From contig NZ_JAFFID010000001.1 in the NCBI RefSeq assembly GCF_017355955.1, positions 124,001 through 188,000 on the forward strand: a stretch of DNA of 64,000 nt. Reading direction: 5' to 3'. This document shows positions 19,010 to 27,743 of this stretch, piece after piece (position 1 is the stretch's first letter; every line of letters begins with the position of its first letter). The DNA is from Sabulibacter ruber (GTDB lineage Bacteria > Bacteroidota > Bacteroidia > Cytophagales > Hymenobacteraceae). The translations under genes were made by a program, and so were the position numbers. The notes beneath the pieces are model-generated. The model was not told where the DNA came from. It worked only from the letters and a program-made list of their open reading frames with translations, and ran no database searches.

Positions 19010-20143
19010 GTGCAGCAGACGCAGCAAGCTAAAATCAGGGTTTTGATAGGAGATACGTCCGTACGCTCCCGGTTGGTGCTGTCCGGCCTGATAGATGCCG
19101 AGCCCCAGCTGGAAGTGGTGGATACTGCCCGATCCAGAGAAGAGTTGATCTTCAAGGCCATGTCTGCCAAACCTGACCTGATAGTTGCCCACCAGGGATT
19201 GACCATGAGTGGCTCTTTGCCCATGTTCAAACCTGTGTATGGACAGGATTCTTCTTTGCTGTTGATGGTTTCCCAGGAAATGGCCGAAGGAATTTCTTAT
19301 ATCCCTCGGAGGTACAGAAGCCAGGGGCAGCAGACCACTTCTGTAGAGAGAAGAAGCACAAATGTTGTAGCTTCCAAGGCTGGGCTGATGTCTACCCTAC
19401 GGGAGTTTGTAGGTAGGTTCTCAGACACCTCTTCTACGGCACAGCCTATCAGGAGAAGGGAGGTCATAACAGACACCTCTGTTAGAAGGAGCCGAGCCTT
19501 GCTTAGTACACCTACTCAAAAGGATGGTCCTTTGAACGTAGTGGTGATTGGTGCTTCTACGGGGGGCTCTGCGGCCATTGAGGTTATCGTAAGAAGCCTC
19601 TCGGTACCCTATCCTACAGTGATTCTGGTGGCGGTACACATGCCCGATAAGTTCACCAAACGGTTGGCGCGCCGACTACAGAAATTGACCAGGTGGCGTG
19701 TGGAAGAAGGTTTTAAAGGTATGAAGCTGAGCGCCGGAACCATAGTGATAGCGCCCGGCGGACAAAACATGCGGGTTAGAAAAAAGACGTTGCGACCAGA
19801 TCAGCTAACCCTTGACCTGGAACCTTCTTTTGCCATGGATACACCCTCGGTGGATATATTGATGGAGTCTGCCGCCCAGTGTGCCAACTCCCAGGTTTTG
19901 GGAGTCATCTTAACCGGAATGGGCCAGGATGGTACTGCCGGTGCCAGAGAGATCATGAAACGAGGGGGAGTAGTAATAGCCCAGAATGAAGAATCTTCCA
20001 CCATTTTCGGGATGGCGAAATCGGCCATAGAAAATGGGGCAGTCCATGGAGTGTTTGCCTTAGGCCAAATCAATTCCATCATAAACCGGTTTGCCGCAGA
20101 CCGACACATGAGCCATGCGCTCCAACGTAAATTCGTAGGATGA
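19010..20143 (+). CDS. cheB: CheB-type receptor methylesterase with degenerate receiver
   Basis: 377 residues from a GTG start. Residues 8-90 align with a receiver (IRVLIGDTSVRSRLVLSGLI) but lack the paired acidic residues, and the phospho-acceptor Asp position is H61 in PDLIVAHQGL. A linker at about 95-165 is Arg/Ser/Thr-rich. The catalytic domain (175-377) is intact: S183 in GASTGG, H210 in AVHMP and D307 in LTGMGQDGT form the CheB triad. CheB removes methyl groups from receptor glutamates or deamidates glutamines. Here activation by phosphorylation looks impossible, so activity may be constitutive or controlled otherwise. The ATGA overlap with cheA shows tight coupling. Confidence 0.92.
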   Translation: MQQTQQAKIRVLIGDTSVRSRLVLSGLIDAEPQLEVVDTARSREELIFKAMSAKPDLIVAHQGLTMSGSLPMFKPVYGQDSSLLLMVSQEMAEGISYIPRRYRSQGQQTTSVERRSTNVVASKAGLMSTLREFVGRFSDTSSTAQPIRRREVITDTSVRRSRALLSTPTQKDGPLNVVVIGASTGGSAAIEVIVRSLSVPYPTVILVAVHMPDKFTKRLARRLQKLTRWRVEEGFKGMKLSAGTIVIAPGGQNMRVRKKTLRPDQLTLDLEPSFAMDTPSVDILMESAAQCANSQVLGVILTGMGQDGTAGAREIMKRGGVVIAQNEESSTIFGMAKSAIENGAVHGVFALGQINSIINRFAADRHMSHALQRKFVG

Positions 20144-21771
20144 AATCGAGAGATCAGGAATATAAAGAAATATTTATAGCCGAGGCTCTCGAGTATTTTG
20201 ATGCGCTGAACCGGCACATCAGTGAACTGGAGAAAAACCCGGAAGACGAACAGCTTTTAGCGGAGATTTTCAGGTTGCTCCATAACCTGAAAGCCAATGC
20301 CAAAGCCATTGGCTATACCACCATTGGAGACGTCTCGCACAAGCTGGAAACGGCTTTTGGACTGATCCGAAACAAAGAACTAAGCTTCACAGATGAAGTA
20401 GTGACGGTTCTGTTTGATGGGATTGACATGCTGGGAGAGATGATCTCGGGCATAGACGGTCCTAACGAAGTGGAACCAAGTCCTGCCTTGCTGCGGAACC
20501 TTGACATCATTGTCAATACCTTATCTGATAATACTACTGAGCTGTCAAAGGTTCAGAAGTATTATACCTCTAAGAACCTGTCGCTTTCTGATCTGATTTA
20601 CATCCAGATCAAGAAATTGGACCATCTGCTGAACCTGGTAGGGGAGTTGATTATTGACCGGGATCGCATTCTGTCCATCAGTAAAGAACTGGACAACGAT
20701 GATCTCAAGAACGTGAGCGCCCACCTGTACCGCATCACAGATGAGTTGCAGTACAGTGTCATGGATGCCCGCCTGGTAAACGTGGGTTCCTTGTTCAACA
20801 AGTTCCCGCGTATTGTGCGGGACATTGCGGTGACCGAGAAGAAGGAGATCAACCTGGAGATTTCCGGGCAGGATATCCAGATTGACCGGAACATTCTGCA
20901 GATCATCACAGATTCTTTGCTTCACCTCATGCGGAATGCTATTTCGCACGGGATAGAAAAGGCCGATGTTCGAAAAAAAGCAAAGAAAACGCCCCACGGC
21001 AACGTGACGCTCTCGGCGCAGAATGACCGGGATACGGTGATCCTTCGGTTGACCGATGACGGCAAAGGGATTGACCAGGAAGAAGTGAAGCGGGCCATTG
21101 TGCAGCGGGGATTCCTGACGGCCGATGCCGTAAAAGATCTACGGGAGACCGAGGTACTTTCTTACTTGTTTGAGCCGGGTTTCTCCTTGGCCAAGGAAGT
21201 AACGGAAGTTTCGGGCCGGGGCGTTGGCCTGGACGTGGTGAAAAACGCCATTGACTCCATTGGCGGAAGAATACGGGTAGACTCAAAGAAAGGGGAAGGC
21301 ACTACCTTCACGCTTTTCCTGCCAACGTCTATCGCGGTAAAAGGAGCTTTGCTCTGCCAGATAGAGGAAAACTTCTATGCCATTCCGTTGATGCATACTG
21401 ATTCTGTAGTGGCCTGGCCAACACAGGAGTTACATGAAGTAGGTGATTTGCTTGTAGCCGATATTAATGGAGAAACCATCACCATTGTATCTATGCGCGA
21501 GCTCTTCAACAATGACATAAGAGAGTATAGCGTCAAGAAAAAAGATTTAGATAATGATGTGCAGAACATCATCATTGTGAGCTACAACAACCGGAAGTTA
21601 GGTTTGATAGTAGATAAATTGCTGAGACAGCAAGACATCGTGATCAAAGCCCTGGCGCGGCCGGTCAACACAATTGATATATACGCGGGGGTAACCCTTC
21701 TGGGATCGGGTAAAGTATGCCTGGTACTGGATGTGGCCGCCATTACCCGCTACTTTATAGCCAGAAGGTAA
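20140..21771 (+). CDS. cheA: CheA-type histidine kinase without P2 domain
   Basis: 543 residues. P1 Hpt (1-130) has phospho-acceptor H48 in RLLHNLKANAKAIG. A linker of only about 15 residues replaces the CheY-binding P2 domain. P3 dimerization helices (LIYIQIKKLDHLLNLVGELIIDRDRI) lie near 148-175. The P4 ATPase has the N box LMRNAISHGIE, G1 DDGKGID, F and G2 boxes (YLFEPGFS, GRGVGLDVV). P5 (about 390-543) is the CheW-like regulatory domain. Typical CheA proteins are 600-750 residues, so this is a compact form. The start overlaps cheB by 4 nt. It should be controlled by the giant receptor through CheW and phosphorylate the single CheY. Confidence 0.94.
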   Translation: MKSRDQEYKEIFIAEALEYFDALNRHISELEKNPEDEQLLAEIFRLLHNLKANAKAIGYTTIGDVSHKLETAFGLIRNKELSFTDEVVTVLFDGIDMLGEMISGIDGPNEVEPSPALLRNLDIIVNTLSDNTTELSKVQKYYTSKNLSLSDLIYIQIKKLDHLLNLVGELIIDRDRILSISKELDNDDLKNVSAHLYRITDELQYSVMDARLVNVGSLFNKFPRIVRDIAVTEKKEINLEISGQDIQIDRNILQIITDSLLHLMRNAISHGIEKADVRKKAKKTPHGNVTLSAQNDRDTVILRLTDDGKGIDQEEVKRAIVQRGFLTADAVKDLRETEVLSYLFEPGFSLAKEVTEVSGRGVGLDVVKNAIDSIGGRIRVDSKKGEGTTFTLFLPTSIAVKGALLCQIEENFYAIPLMHTDSVVAWPTQELHEVGDLLVADINGETITIVSMRELFNNDIREYSVKKKDLDNDVQNIIIVSYNNRKLGLIVDKLLRQQDIVIKALARPVNTIDIYAGVTLLGSGKVCLVLDVAAITRYFIARR

Positions 21772-21808
21772 GTGCTGGTAGGAAAGAAAACCTTTTAATG
21801 CCTGATTC

Positions 21809-22432
21809 ATGGAGCTTCAAGTAAATGAACTAGAGCGGGATATCATCAAGGAAATCCTGAATATAGGATTAGCCCGGGCAGCAGACTCGTTTGCTGTCAT
21901 TGCCAAGGACCGTGTACTGCTGAAAGTACCCGATCTGCAGCTAATGGAGGCCGAAGAGCTACTGAAAATTGTGAGAGCCTACGAAAACTCGCACGTGATC
22001 ATACAGTCAGATATCAAAGGGGAATTAAACGGTTCCACCCTCATGCTGTTCTCTGAACGGCACGTGGAGCAACTTTCCCATGTGTGTCTGCGCATGACCG
22101 TGAAAGGAAACGAGCCGCTCACTGAGATGCAGGAATCCTTGCTGTTGGAGGTGAGTAACATCATCACGGGCGCTCTGGTGACTCAGCTGGCCAATATCCT
22201 CAAGTCAAACATCTACGGTTCACCGCCGGTAGCTCCCAAGCATGATATTGCTGAGTCGTTGAAAGGTATTTTCACAGACCATCCGCTGTTTCAGCCCCTG
22301 GTATTTACGGTGATCACGCAGTTCACCAACAACTCTAAAATGGTGGAATTGCCGCTGCTCCTGTTTTTTGATACCTCTACGTTCATTAAAATTCTGGAAA
22401 TCATCAGGTCATATAATTTCCTTACCAAATAA
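21809..22432 (+). CDS. cheC: CheC-type CheY-P phosphatase
   Basis: 207 residues with two copies of the CXC-family phosphatase signature ExxN: E15/N18 in EILNIGLARAADSF and E114/N117 in EVSNIITGALVTQL. Two active sites are characteristic of CheC rather than CheX. CheC dephosphorylates CheY-P and in Bacillus is helped by CheD, which is not in this window. The gene closes the locus and is followed by a strong terminator at 22450. With no CheZ present, it is the obvious signal-termination enzyme for this pathway. Confidence 0.85.
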   Translation: MELQVNELERDIIKEILNIGLARAADSFAVIAKDRVLLKVPDLQLMEAEELLKIVRAYENSHVIIQSDIKGELNGSTLMLFSERHVEQLSHVCLRMTVKGNEPLTEMQESLLLEVSNIITGALVTQLANILKSNIYGSPPVAPKHDIAESLKGIFTDHPLFQPLVFTVITQFTNNSKMVELPLLLFFDTSTFIKILEIIRSYNFLTK

Positions 22433-22449
22433 GAATACCATCTTTTTTC

Positions 22450-22486
22450 AAAGCAAAAGAGCCGCCCCGTGCGGCTCTTTTGCTTT
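22450..22486 (+). terminator. Intrinsic terminator of the chemosensory locus
   Basis: Perfect 16-bp inverted repeat (22450-22465, 22471-22486) with a GC-rich top, 5-nt loop CCCGT and a T-containing 3' arm, 18 nt after the cheC stop. Confidence 0.85.
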
Positions 22487-22505
22487 ATGTGAGGTGCCAA
22501 AAAGG

Positions 22506-22543
22506 CGTTTTGAGGCAGATTTCTGCAAAACAGCTTCAAAACG
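22506..22543. repeat. Intergenic hairpin of the TTTTC/GAAAA family
   Basis: Arms CGTTTTGAGGC (22506-22516) and GCTTCAAAACG (22533-22543), pairing with one G-U. The loop is AGATTTCTGCAAAACA. It lies upstream of the speD-speE fusion. Confidence 0.55.
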
Positions 22544-22626
22544 GAACCAAGGCTTAACTTTCCATTACAGTATCTTTTTTGTTGTTTTGCGCGTCTGAAA
22601 CAAAAACCGATTTTAAATACCCGCTT

Positions 22627-23913
22627 ATGGACGCTTTAGGAAGACATATTCTGGTGGAGTTCTATAACTGTTCTCCAGAATTAATGAATGATGTAGTACA
22701 TATTGAGAACAGCATGGTGGCTGCCGCTGAGACAGCCGGTGCCACGGTCATCAACAGTACGTTTCACCACTTCTCTCCTTATGGCGTATCTGGGGTGGTG
22801 GTAATCCAGGAGAGCCACCTGGCCATCCATACCTGGCCAGAATACGGGTATGCGGCGGTTGACCTTTTCACCTGCGGTGATTCTGTGGATCCGTGGGTTT
22901 CCTACAATTACTTGAAAGAAGCCTTTGAAGCCAGCCATGGTTCTTCTATGGAGTGCCGTAGAGGCCAGCAAAGCCTGCTGAAGCGCACCAATTTCACTGT
23001 AGAATCCCGCGACTCAGGCCAGCCGGTAAGACCGATCCCCTCCATCACCCGCGATGTATGGTTCACCGAGCGCGACGAAAACATCGCCCTTTCGTTAAAA
23101 CACTCTGGAAACCAACTTTACAAAAAGCAGTCGCCGTACCAGAAAGTAGAGGTGTTTGAGACCTTGGCTTACGGCAACATGCTCACCCTAGACGGCATGG
23201 TGATGTGTACCCAGAAAGACGAGTACGTGTACCACGAAATGATCACGCACGTGCCGGTGCTCAGCCACGGAAACGTCAAGCGGGCCTTAGTGATTGGCGG
23301 CGGCGACGGTGGTACGGTGCGCGAGCTGCTGCGCCACGACAGCATTGAGGAAGTGGTGCTGGTAGAAATTGACGAACTGGTGATTGAAGCCTGCAAGCAG
23401 CATCTGCCGGAAACCGCCAGTGCCTTTGGTCATCCGAAGCTGAAGCTGCTCATTGAAGACGGCATTAAGTACATCCAGGATACACCCGATGGGTCTTTCG
23501 ACTTGATCATTGTAGATTCCGCTGATCCGGTTGGCCCGGGCGAGGGTCTGTTCACCGCCGATTTCTACAGCCAGGTCTACCGTTGCCTGACTTCTGATGG
23601 AGTGATGATCACCCAGAGTGAATCGCCCAGGTTCAACACCGATGTGTTCGTAGAGATTTTTGATACCTACAAAGGCATCTTCGGGCAAGACAAGGTGCAT
23701 TGCTACCTGGCGGCTATCCCTACCTATCCAACGGGCACCTGGAGTTTCTCCTTTTGCTCCAAAGGAAACGTGCATCCTAAACAATTCAATCAGGAAGTCG
23801 CCGCGGCTTTCTCCCGGGAACAAGGCTTGCGGTACTACAATGAAGACATCCATGTGGCCGCCTTTGCCTTACCAAACTTTGTAAAAGATTTATTAGCCTC
23901 TAAAGTTTTATAG
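22627..23913 (+). CDS. Bifunctional S-adenosylmethionine decarboxylase / spermidine synthase fusion
   Basis: 428 residues from the ATG at 22627. Residues 1-120 are a complete class 1b AdoMetDC proenzyme: the self-cleavage site is E62-S63 in [15 protein letters not shown], with H68 and C83, the same numbering as the Thermotoga enzyme. Ser63 would become the pyruvoyl cofactor. Residues 140-428 are a complete spermidine synthase, with GGGDGG at 224-229 for decarboxylated-SAM binding and [13 protein letters not shown] at 297-309. The fusion makes the aminopropyl donor and uses it on putrescine in one polypeptide. A TATCTTTT at 22571 may be the -7 element. The agmatinase-family gene follows after 1 nt. 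Confidence 0.93.
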   Translation: MDALGRHILVEFYNCSPELMNDVVHIENSMVAAAETAGATVINSTFHHFSPYGVSGVVVIQESHLAIHTWPEYGYAAVDLFTCGDSVDPWVSYNYLKEAFEASHGSSMECRRGQQSLLKRTNFTVESRDSGQPVRPIPSITRDVWFTERDENIALSLKHSGNQLYKKQSPYQKVEVFETLAYGNMLTLDGMVMCTQKDEYVYHEMITHVPVLSHGNVKRALVIGGGDGGTVRELLRHDSIEEVVLVEIDELVIEACKQHLPETASAFGHPKLKLLIEDGIKYIQDTPDGSFDLIIVDSADPVGPGEGLFTADFYSQVYRCLTSDGVMITQSESPRFNTDVFVEIFDTYKGIFGQDKVHCYLAAIPTYPTGTWSFSFCSKGNVHPKQFNQEVAAAFSREQGLRYYNEDIHVAAFALPNFVKDLLASKVL

Positions 23914-23914
23914 T

Positions 23915-25006
23915 ATGAGTATGACCATGCCCACCATGTGCGATTCTAAGCACAAGAAAATAGCGTCGTTTGACCAGAATGGCGTAGGAGAAGTTGGCAG
24001 TGGCCTTTTCGGGCTTCCGTTTACCGAGGAAGAGTCCGAAGTAGTGATTTTCCCCATTCCGTGGGAAGTGACCGTGTCCTATAACGCCGGCACCGCCGCA
24101 GGTCCGGCCGCCGTGCGCGATGCCTCCCCGCAGCTGGATCTGTTTGACCCGGAGTTGCCCAACGCCTGGCACCTGGGTATTCATATGCCGGTGGTTCCCG
24201 AGGAGTGGGCCCGGGAAAGCGAGCGGCTGCGCGAGAAAACCGAAGCCTACATTGAGTGGCTGGAGGGCGGCAGCCAGGGCGATGCCTCCCAGTTTGACGC
24301 TACTTTGGCAGAAGTAAACCAAAAAGGCGAGGAGCTGTTGCAGTGGTCTAAAAAAGAAACGTTGGCGTACCTGGAGAAAGGGAAACTGGTAGGCGTTCTG
24401 GGCGGCGATCACAGCACCCCGCTCGGGTTCATGCACGCCCTGGCCGAAAAGCACGAGGAGTTCGGGATTCTGCAGGTAGACGCCCACGCTGATTTACGGA
24501 ATGCCTACGAAGGCTTCACGTATTCGCACGCGTCCATCATGTTCAATGCACTGAAACTGCCGCAGGTGAAGAAACTGGTGCAGGTAGGCATCCGGGATCT
24601 TTGCCAGGCCGAGGCCGAGTTGGTGGATCAATCCAACGGCCGCATTACCACCTTCTATGACAGCAAGATCAAATCCAAGATGTTTGAAGGCACATCCTGG
24701 AGAAAGCAATGCAAGAAGATCATCGCGCAGCTACCGCAGAAGGTGTACATCAGCTTTGACATTGACGGACTGGACCCTAAGCTTTGCCCGGCCACGGGTA
24801 CGCCGGTACCCGGTGGGTTTGAGTTTGAAGAAGCGGTGTACCTGATCAAGGCGTTGGTGAAATCAGGCAGGGAGATCATCGGGTTTGACCTTTGTGAGGT
24901 AGCTCCCGGTGACAGCGAGTGGAACGGCAACGTTGGAGCCCGCCTGCTGTATAAACTCTGCAACTGGATGGCCGTATCGCAGAAAAGATTAGAAGCCGCT
25001 TTATAG
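23915..25006 (+). CDS. speB: Agmatinase/arginase (ureohydrolase) family protein
   Basis: 363 residues with the binuclear manganese site of ureohydrolases: GGDH (H166), DAHAD (D189, H191, D193) and SFDIDGLDP (D282, D284). It is longer than typical SpeB (about 300) because of an inserted acidic helix segment at about 100-150, and its N-terminus is extended. Agmatinase makes putrescine and urea from agmatine. It starts directly after the speD-speE fusion, so the pair would supply putrescine and convert it to spermidine. Formiminoglutamase or arginase activity cannot be excluded from sequence alone. Arginine decarboxylase is not in this window. Confidence 0.82.
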   Translation: MSMTMPTMCDSKHKKIASFDQNGVGEVGSGLFGLPFTEEESEVVIFPIPWEVTVSYNAGTAAGPAAVRDASPQLDLFDPELPNAWHLGIHMPVVPEEWARESERLREKTEAYIEWLEGGSQGDASQFDATLAEVNQKGEELLQWSKKETLAYLEKGKLVGVLGGDHSTPLGFMHALAEKHEEFGILQVDAHADLRNAYEGFTYSHASIMFNALKLPQVKKLVQVGIRDLCQAEAELVDQSNGRITTFYDSKIKSKMFEGTSWRKQCKKIIAQLPQKVYISFDIDGLDPKLCPATGTPVPGGFEFEEAVYLIKALVKSGREIIGFDLCEVAPGDSEWNGNVGARLLYKLCNWMAVSQKRLEAAL

Positions 25007-25027
25007 AAAACTACACAAAAGAAGACT

Positions 25028-25360
25028 ATGGGATTCATCCTGAAAATCATCGTGACCGGAATTGTGGCCCTGGTGCTGGCGCAGTTCTTCCCGGGTATTA
25101 CCATTGACGGCATCACCAGCGCAATTCTACTCGCCTTGGTGCTGGCCGTCTTAAATGCGGTAGTTCGGCCCATTCTGGTGTTCCTGACCATTCCGGTTAC
25201 CTTCATGACCTTGGGGCTTTTCCTGTTGGTCATCAATGCCATCATTCTGTACATGGCCGATTATATTCTGGATGGGTTTGACGTGACCAGCGTAATTTCC
25301 GCTATTCTGTTTAGCCTGGCTCTTGCGGTGGCCACGGCCATCATAGATGCAATTTTCTAG
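25028..25360 (+). CDS. Phage-holin-superfamily IV / YvlD-like small membrane protein
   Basis: 110 residues with four hydrophobic helices and the family pattern FFPGITIDG...AVLNAVVRPILVFLTIPVTFMTLGLFLLVINA. The family (PF04020) is named after phage holins, but most members are chromosomal membrane proteins of unknown function, and there is no endolysin or phage gene here. It follows the agmatinase gene by 21 nt and is likely in the same transcript. A hairpin lies 32 nt downstream. Confidence 0.8.
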   Translation: MGFILKIIVTGIVALVLAQFFPGITIDGITSAILLALVLAVLNAVVRPILVFLTIPVTFMTLGLFLLVINAIILYMADYILDGFDVTSVISAILFSLALAVATAIIDAIF

Positions 25361-25391
25361 TATTCTTTAGCAATATTGCTAATCTTTTTAG

Positions 25392-25417
25392 ATAGCCCGG
25401 GAGTTTTTCCGGGCTAT
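25392..25417 (+). terminator. Hairpin terminator after the polyamine operon
   Basis: ATAGCCCGG (25392-25400) and CCGGGCTAT (25409-25417) form a perfect 9-bp stem with a GAGTTTTT loop, followed by TCTTGTTT. It separates the polyamine/YvlD genes from recQ. Confidence 0.65.
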
Positions 25418-25464
25418 TCTTGTTTATAGGCTCAGGCGTTAAAGGAAAAAAGACGTTTTTGGCG

Positions 25465-25472
25465 TATTTTTG
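25465..25472 (+). promoter_or_regulatory. Candidate recQ -7 element
   Basis: TATTTTTG is an exact TAnnTTTG match ending 16 nt before the recQ ATG. The -33 half is weak. Confidence 0.4.
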
Positions 25473-25488
25473 TCAAAAGAATTAGAAA

Positions 25489-27627
25489 ATGGGGATTAGG
25501 GAAGCACGGGAAGCGCTGAAGCTTTATTTTGGCTACGATCAGTTCAGACCGGGACAAGAAGATATTATCACAAACGTACTGGAGAAACGCGACACGGTGG
25601 TGCTCATGCCTACCGGGGGCGGTAAATCTGTGTGTTACCAGGTGCCGGGGTTAGTCATGCCCGGCCTAAGCGTGGTGGTATCTCCCCTGATTGCTTTGAT
25701 GAAGGACCAGGTAGAGGCGCTACTAGGCAACGGCGTGAATGCGGGGTATCTGAACAGCTCCCAATCTGCCAAAGAACAGCAGTTGATAGAGCAGCAGTGC
25801 TTTGACGGAAGGCTGAAGATGCTGTATGTTTCCCCGGAGAAGCTGCTTTCATCTGGCTTTTTCTCTTTCCTGAAGCGTTTGCAGATTAACCTGTTCGCCA
25901 TAGACGAGGCGCATTGTATTTCAGCGTGGGGCCATGATTTCCGGCCAGAGTACCTGCAACTGAAGAACCTTAAACTGCAGTTCCCCGAGGTGCCCATCAT
26001 CGCCCTCACCGCCACTGCTGACCGGCTCACCCAGCGCGATATCCTCACGCAACTGTATCTGCAAGATCCCAAGGTTTTCATTTCCTCCTTTGATAGACCC
26101 AATATTTACCTGCAGGTGCAACCGGGCCAAAAGCGCATGGAAGCCATTCTGGATTTCCTGGAGGAACGCCCTTTTAAACCTGGCATCATCTACTGCCTCA
26201 GCCGGAAAGCCACGGAGTCGCTGGCAACCAAGCTGAAGGAGAAAGGCTACAACGCTGATTTTTATCATGCGGGTTTGTCGGCGCGGGACCGGGAGCGGGT
26301 ACAGGAACGGTTTCTGCAGGACAACGTGCAGATTATGTGTGCCACCATTGCCTTTGGGATGGGAATTGACAAATCCAACGTGCGCTGGGTCATCCACTAC
26401 AATCTGCCCAAGAACATGGAAAGTTACTACCAGGAGATTGGGCGGGCCGGCCGGGACGGAGCATCTGCCGAGGCGCTGCTTTTCTACAGCCTGGCTGATG
26501 TTATGACCCTGCGGGACATCATTACACAAGGAGAAAGCACCAAAGAGCAGAACCTTTCCTTAGCCAAGCTGGACCGGATGCAACAATACGCCGAGAGCAC
26601 CAGTTGCCGCCGCAAAACCCTGATGCACTACTTCGGGGAGGAATACCCCACCGATTGCGGCAACTGCGATATCTGCGATAATCCGCCCACTTCTTTTAAT
26701 GGCACTGAACATGCCCAGAAAATACTTTCGGCGGTAGCAAGAACCAAAGAAACCGTGGCCTCGGCCCAGGTAGTGGACATTCTGCGCGGTTCCCGTAACC
26801 AGTTGACCTTGTCCCGCGGCTATGACCAATTGAAAACCTTTGGGGCAGGCCGCGATGTACCCTCGCAGGATTGGCAGCGGTACATACACCAATTGATCAA
26901 CCAGGGAATTCTGGAGGTGGCGTATGACGAGCATGGTGCCCTTAAACTCACCAACTCCAGCCAGGATGTGCTGTTCAAAGGGAGAAAGGTGGAGCTGGTG
27001 AAATTCCAGCAGCTGAGCCCCAAAGAGGAGAAAGAGAAAAAGCAGAAGAAAACCAGAAGCGGCGTAGAAACGGCCTTGTTTGAACACTTGCGGCAGTTAC
27101 GTAAGCAGCTGGCCAATGAGCGCAACATTCCGCCTTATGTGGTTTTCACTGATAGTACCTTGCAGGAAATTGCCGAACAGCGGCCCACCAACAGGCCTGC
27201 TTTTCTGGCTATTTCGGGGGTGGCGCAGGCAAAATACGAACAATACGGGGAAATCTTCATCAACTCCATCCTGACGTTTCTGGCGCAGCAAGCTGATCAA
27301 AACCAGGCCCGTCTGAAGGGAACTACCCATTTGGTTACCTATGAACTGCTGCGCCAAGGGAAAACCCCTGAAGAAATTTCTGAACAGCGCCAGGTGCAGA
27401 TCAATACAGTTTACTCGCACATTGCCACCTTATACCAGCAGGGGTATGATGTAGACCTTAAGCCGTACCTATCAGATTGGGAGTACAGCCGGGTAAAAGA
27501 AGGAATTCTGCGCACCAACCAAACGGCCGCCATGAAACCCATATTTGAGTACCTGGAGGGTGAAATTGATTACCTGAAGATAAGGTTAGGGATTGGCCGA
27601 TACAACCGCGAGAACAACATTGCTTAG
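25489..27627 (+). CDS. recQ: ATP-dependent DNA helicase RecQ
   Basis: 712 residues. The SF2 core has the RecQ motif 0 (FGYDQFRPGQEDII), Walker A TGGGKS with K46, DEAH in AIDEAHCISAWGHDFRPEY, and motif VI QEIGRAGRDG. The RQC zinc site is CRRKTLMHYFGE followed by CGNCDIC (four cysteines). An HRDC domain follows near 535-610, and a C-terminal helix-turn-helix-like segment lies near 620-690. RecQ unwinds recombination intermediates 3'-5'. The length and extra C-terminal domain match the longer RecQ form common in Bacteroidota. Confidence 0.95.
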   Translation: MGIREAREALKLYFGYDQFRPGQEDIITNVLEKRDTVVLMPTGGGKSVCYQVPGLVMPGLSVVVSPLIALMKDQVEALLGNGVNAGYLNSSQSAKEQQLIEQQCFDGRLKMLYVSPEKLLSSGFFSFLKRLQINLFAIDEAHCISAWGHDFRPEYLQLKNLKLQFPEVPIIALTATADRLTQRDILTQLYLQDPKVFISSFDRPNIYLQVQPGQKRMEAILDFLEERPFKPGIIYCLSRKATESLATKLKEKGYNADFYHAGLSARDRERVQERFLQDNVQIMCATIAFGMGIDKSNVRWVIHYNLPKNMESYYQEIGRAGRDGASAEALLFYSLADVMTLRDIITQGESTKEQNLSLAKLDRMQQYAESTSCRRKTLMHYFGEEYPTDCGNCDICDNPPTSFNGTEHAQKILSAVARTKETVASAQVVDILRGSRNQLTLSRGYDQLKTFGAGRDVPSQDWQRYIHQLINQGILEVAYDEHGALKLTNSSQDVLFKGRKVELVKFQQLSPKEEKEKKQKKTRSGVETALFEHLRQLRKQLANERNIPPYVVFTDSTLQEIAEQRPTNRPAFLAISGVAQAKYEQYGEIFINSILTFLAQQADQNQARLKGTTHLVTYELLRQGKTPEEISEQRQVQINTVYSHIATLYQQGYDVDLKPYLSDWEYSRVKEGILRTNQTAAMKPIFEYLEGEIDYLKIRLGIGRYNRENNIA

Positions 27628-27633
27628 AGGTTT

Positions 27634-27669
27634 ATTTTAAGGTTACTTTTCAGAAATCAGGATCAAAAT
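27634..27669. repeat. Weak intergenic member of the TTTTC/GAAAA hairpin family
   Basis: ATTTT ... TTTTCAGAAA ... AAAAT just after the recQ stop. Only 5 bp of outer arm pair, but the centre TTTTCAGAAA is identical to the copy at 8780. Confidence 0.35.
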
Positions 27670-27689
27670 CTTCATACTAAAGCCATAAA

Positions 27690-27730
27690 AAAAAGAGAGG
27701 ACCGATCAGATTGACCGGCCCTCTCTTTTT
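27690..27730. terminator. Bidirectional terminator between recQ and the subtilase
   Basis: AAAAAGAGAGG (27690-27700) pairs with CCTCTCTTTTT (27720-27730), with a further CCG/CGG inside. It serves both convergent genes. Confidence 0.75.
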
Positions 27731-27743
27731 ATTGATAGACACC

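Noticed and set aside
25028..25360. Phage holin indicating a prophage
   Set aside because: The family name is historical; there are no lysis, structural or integrase genes around it, and it is next to polyamine genes.
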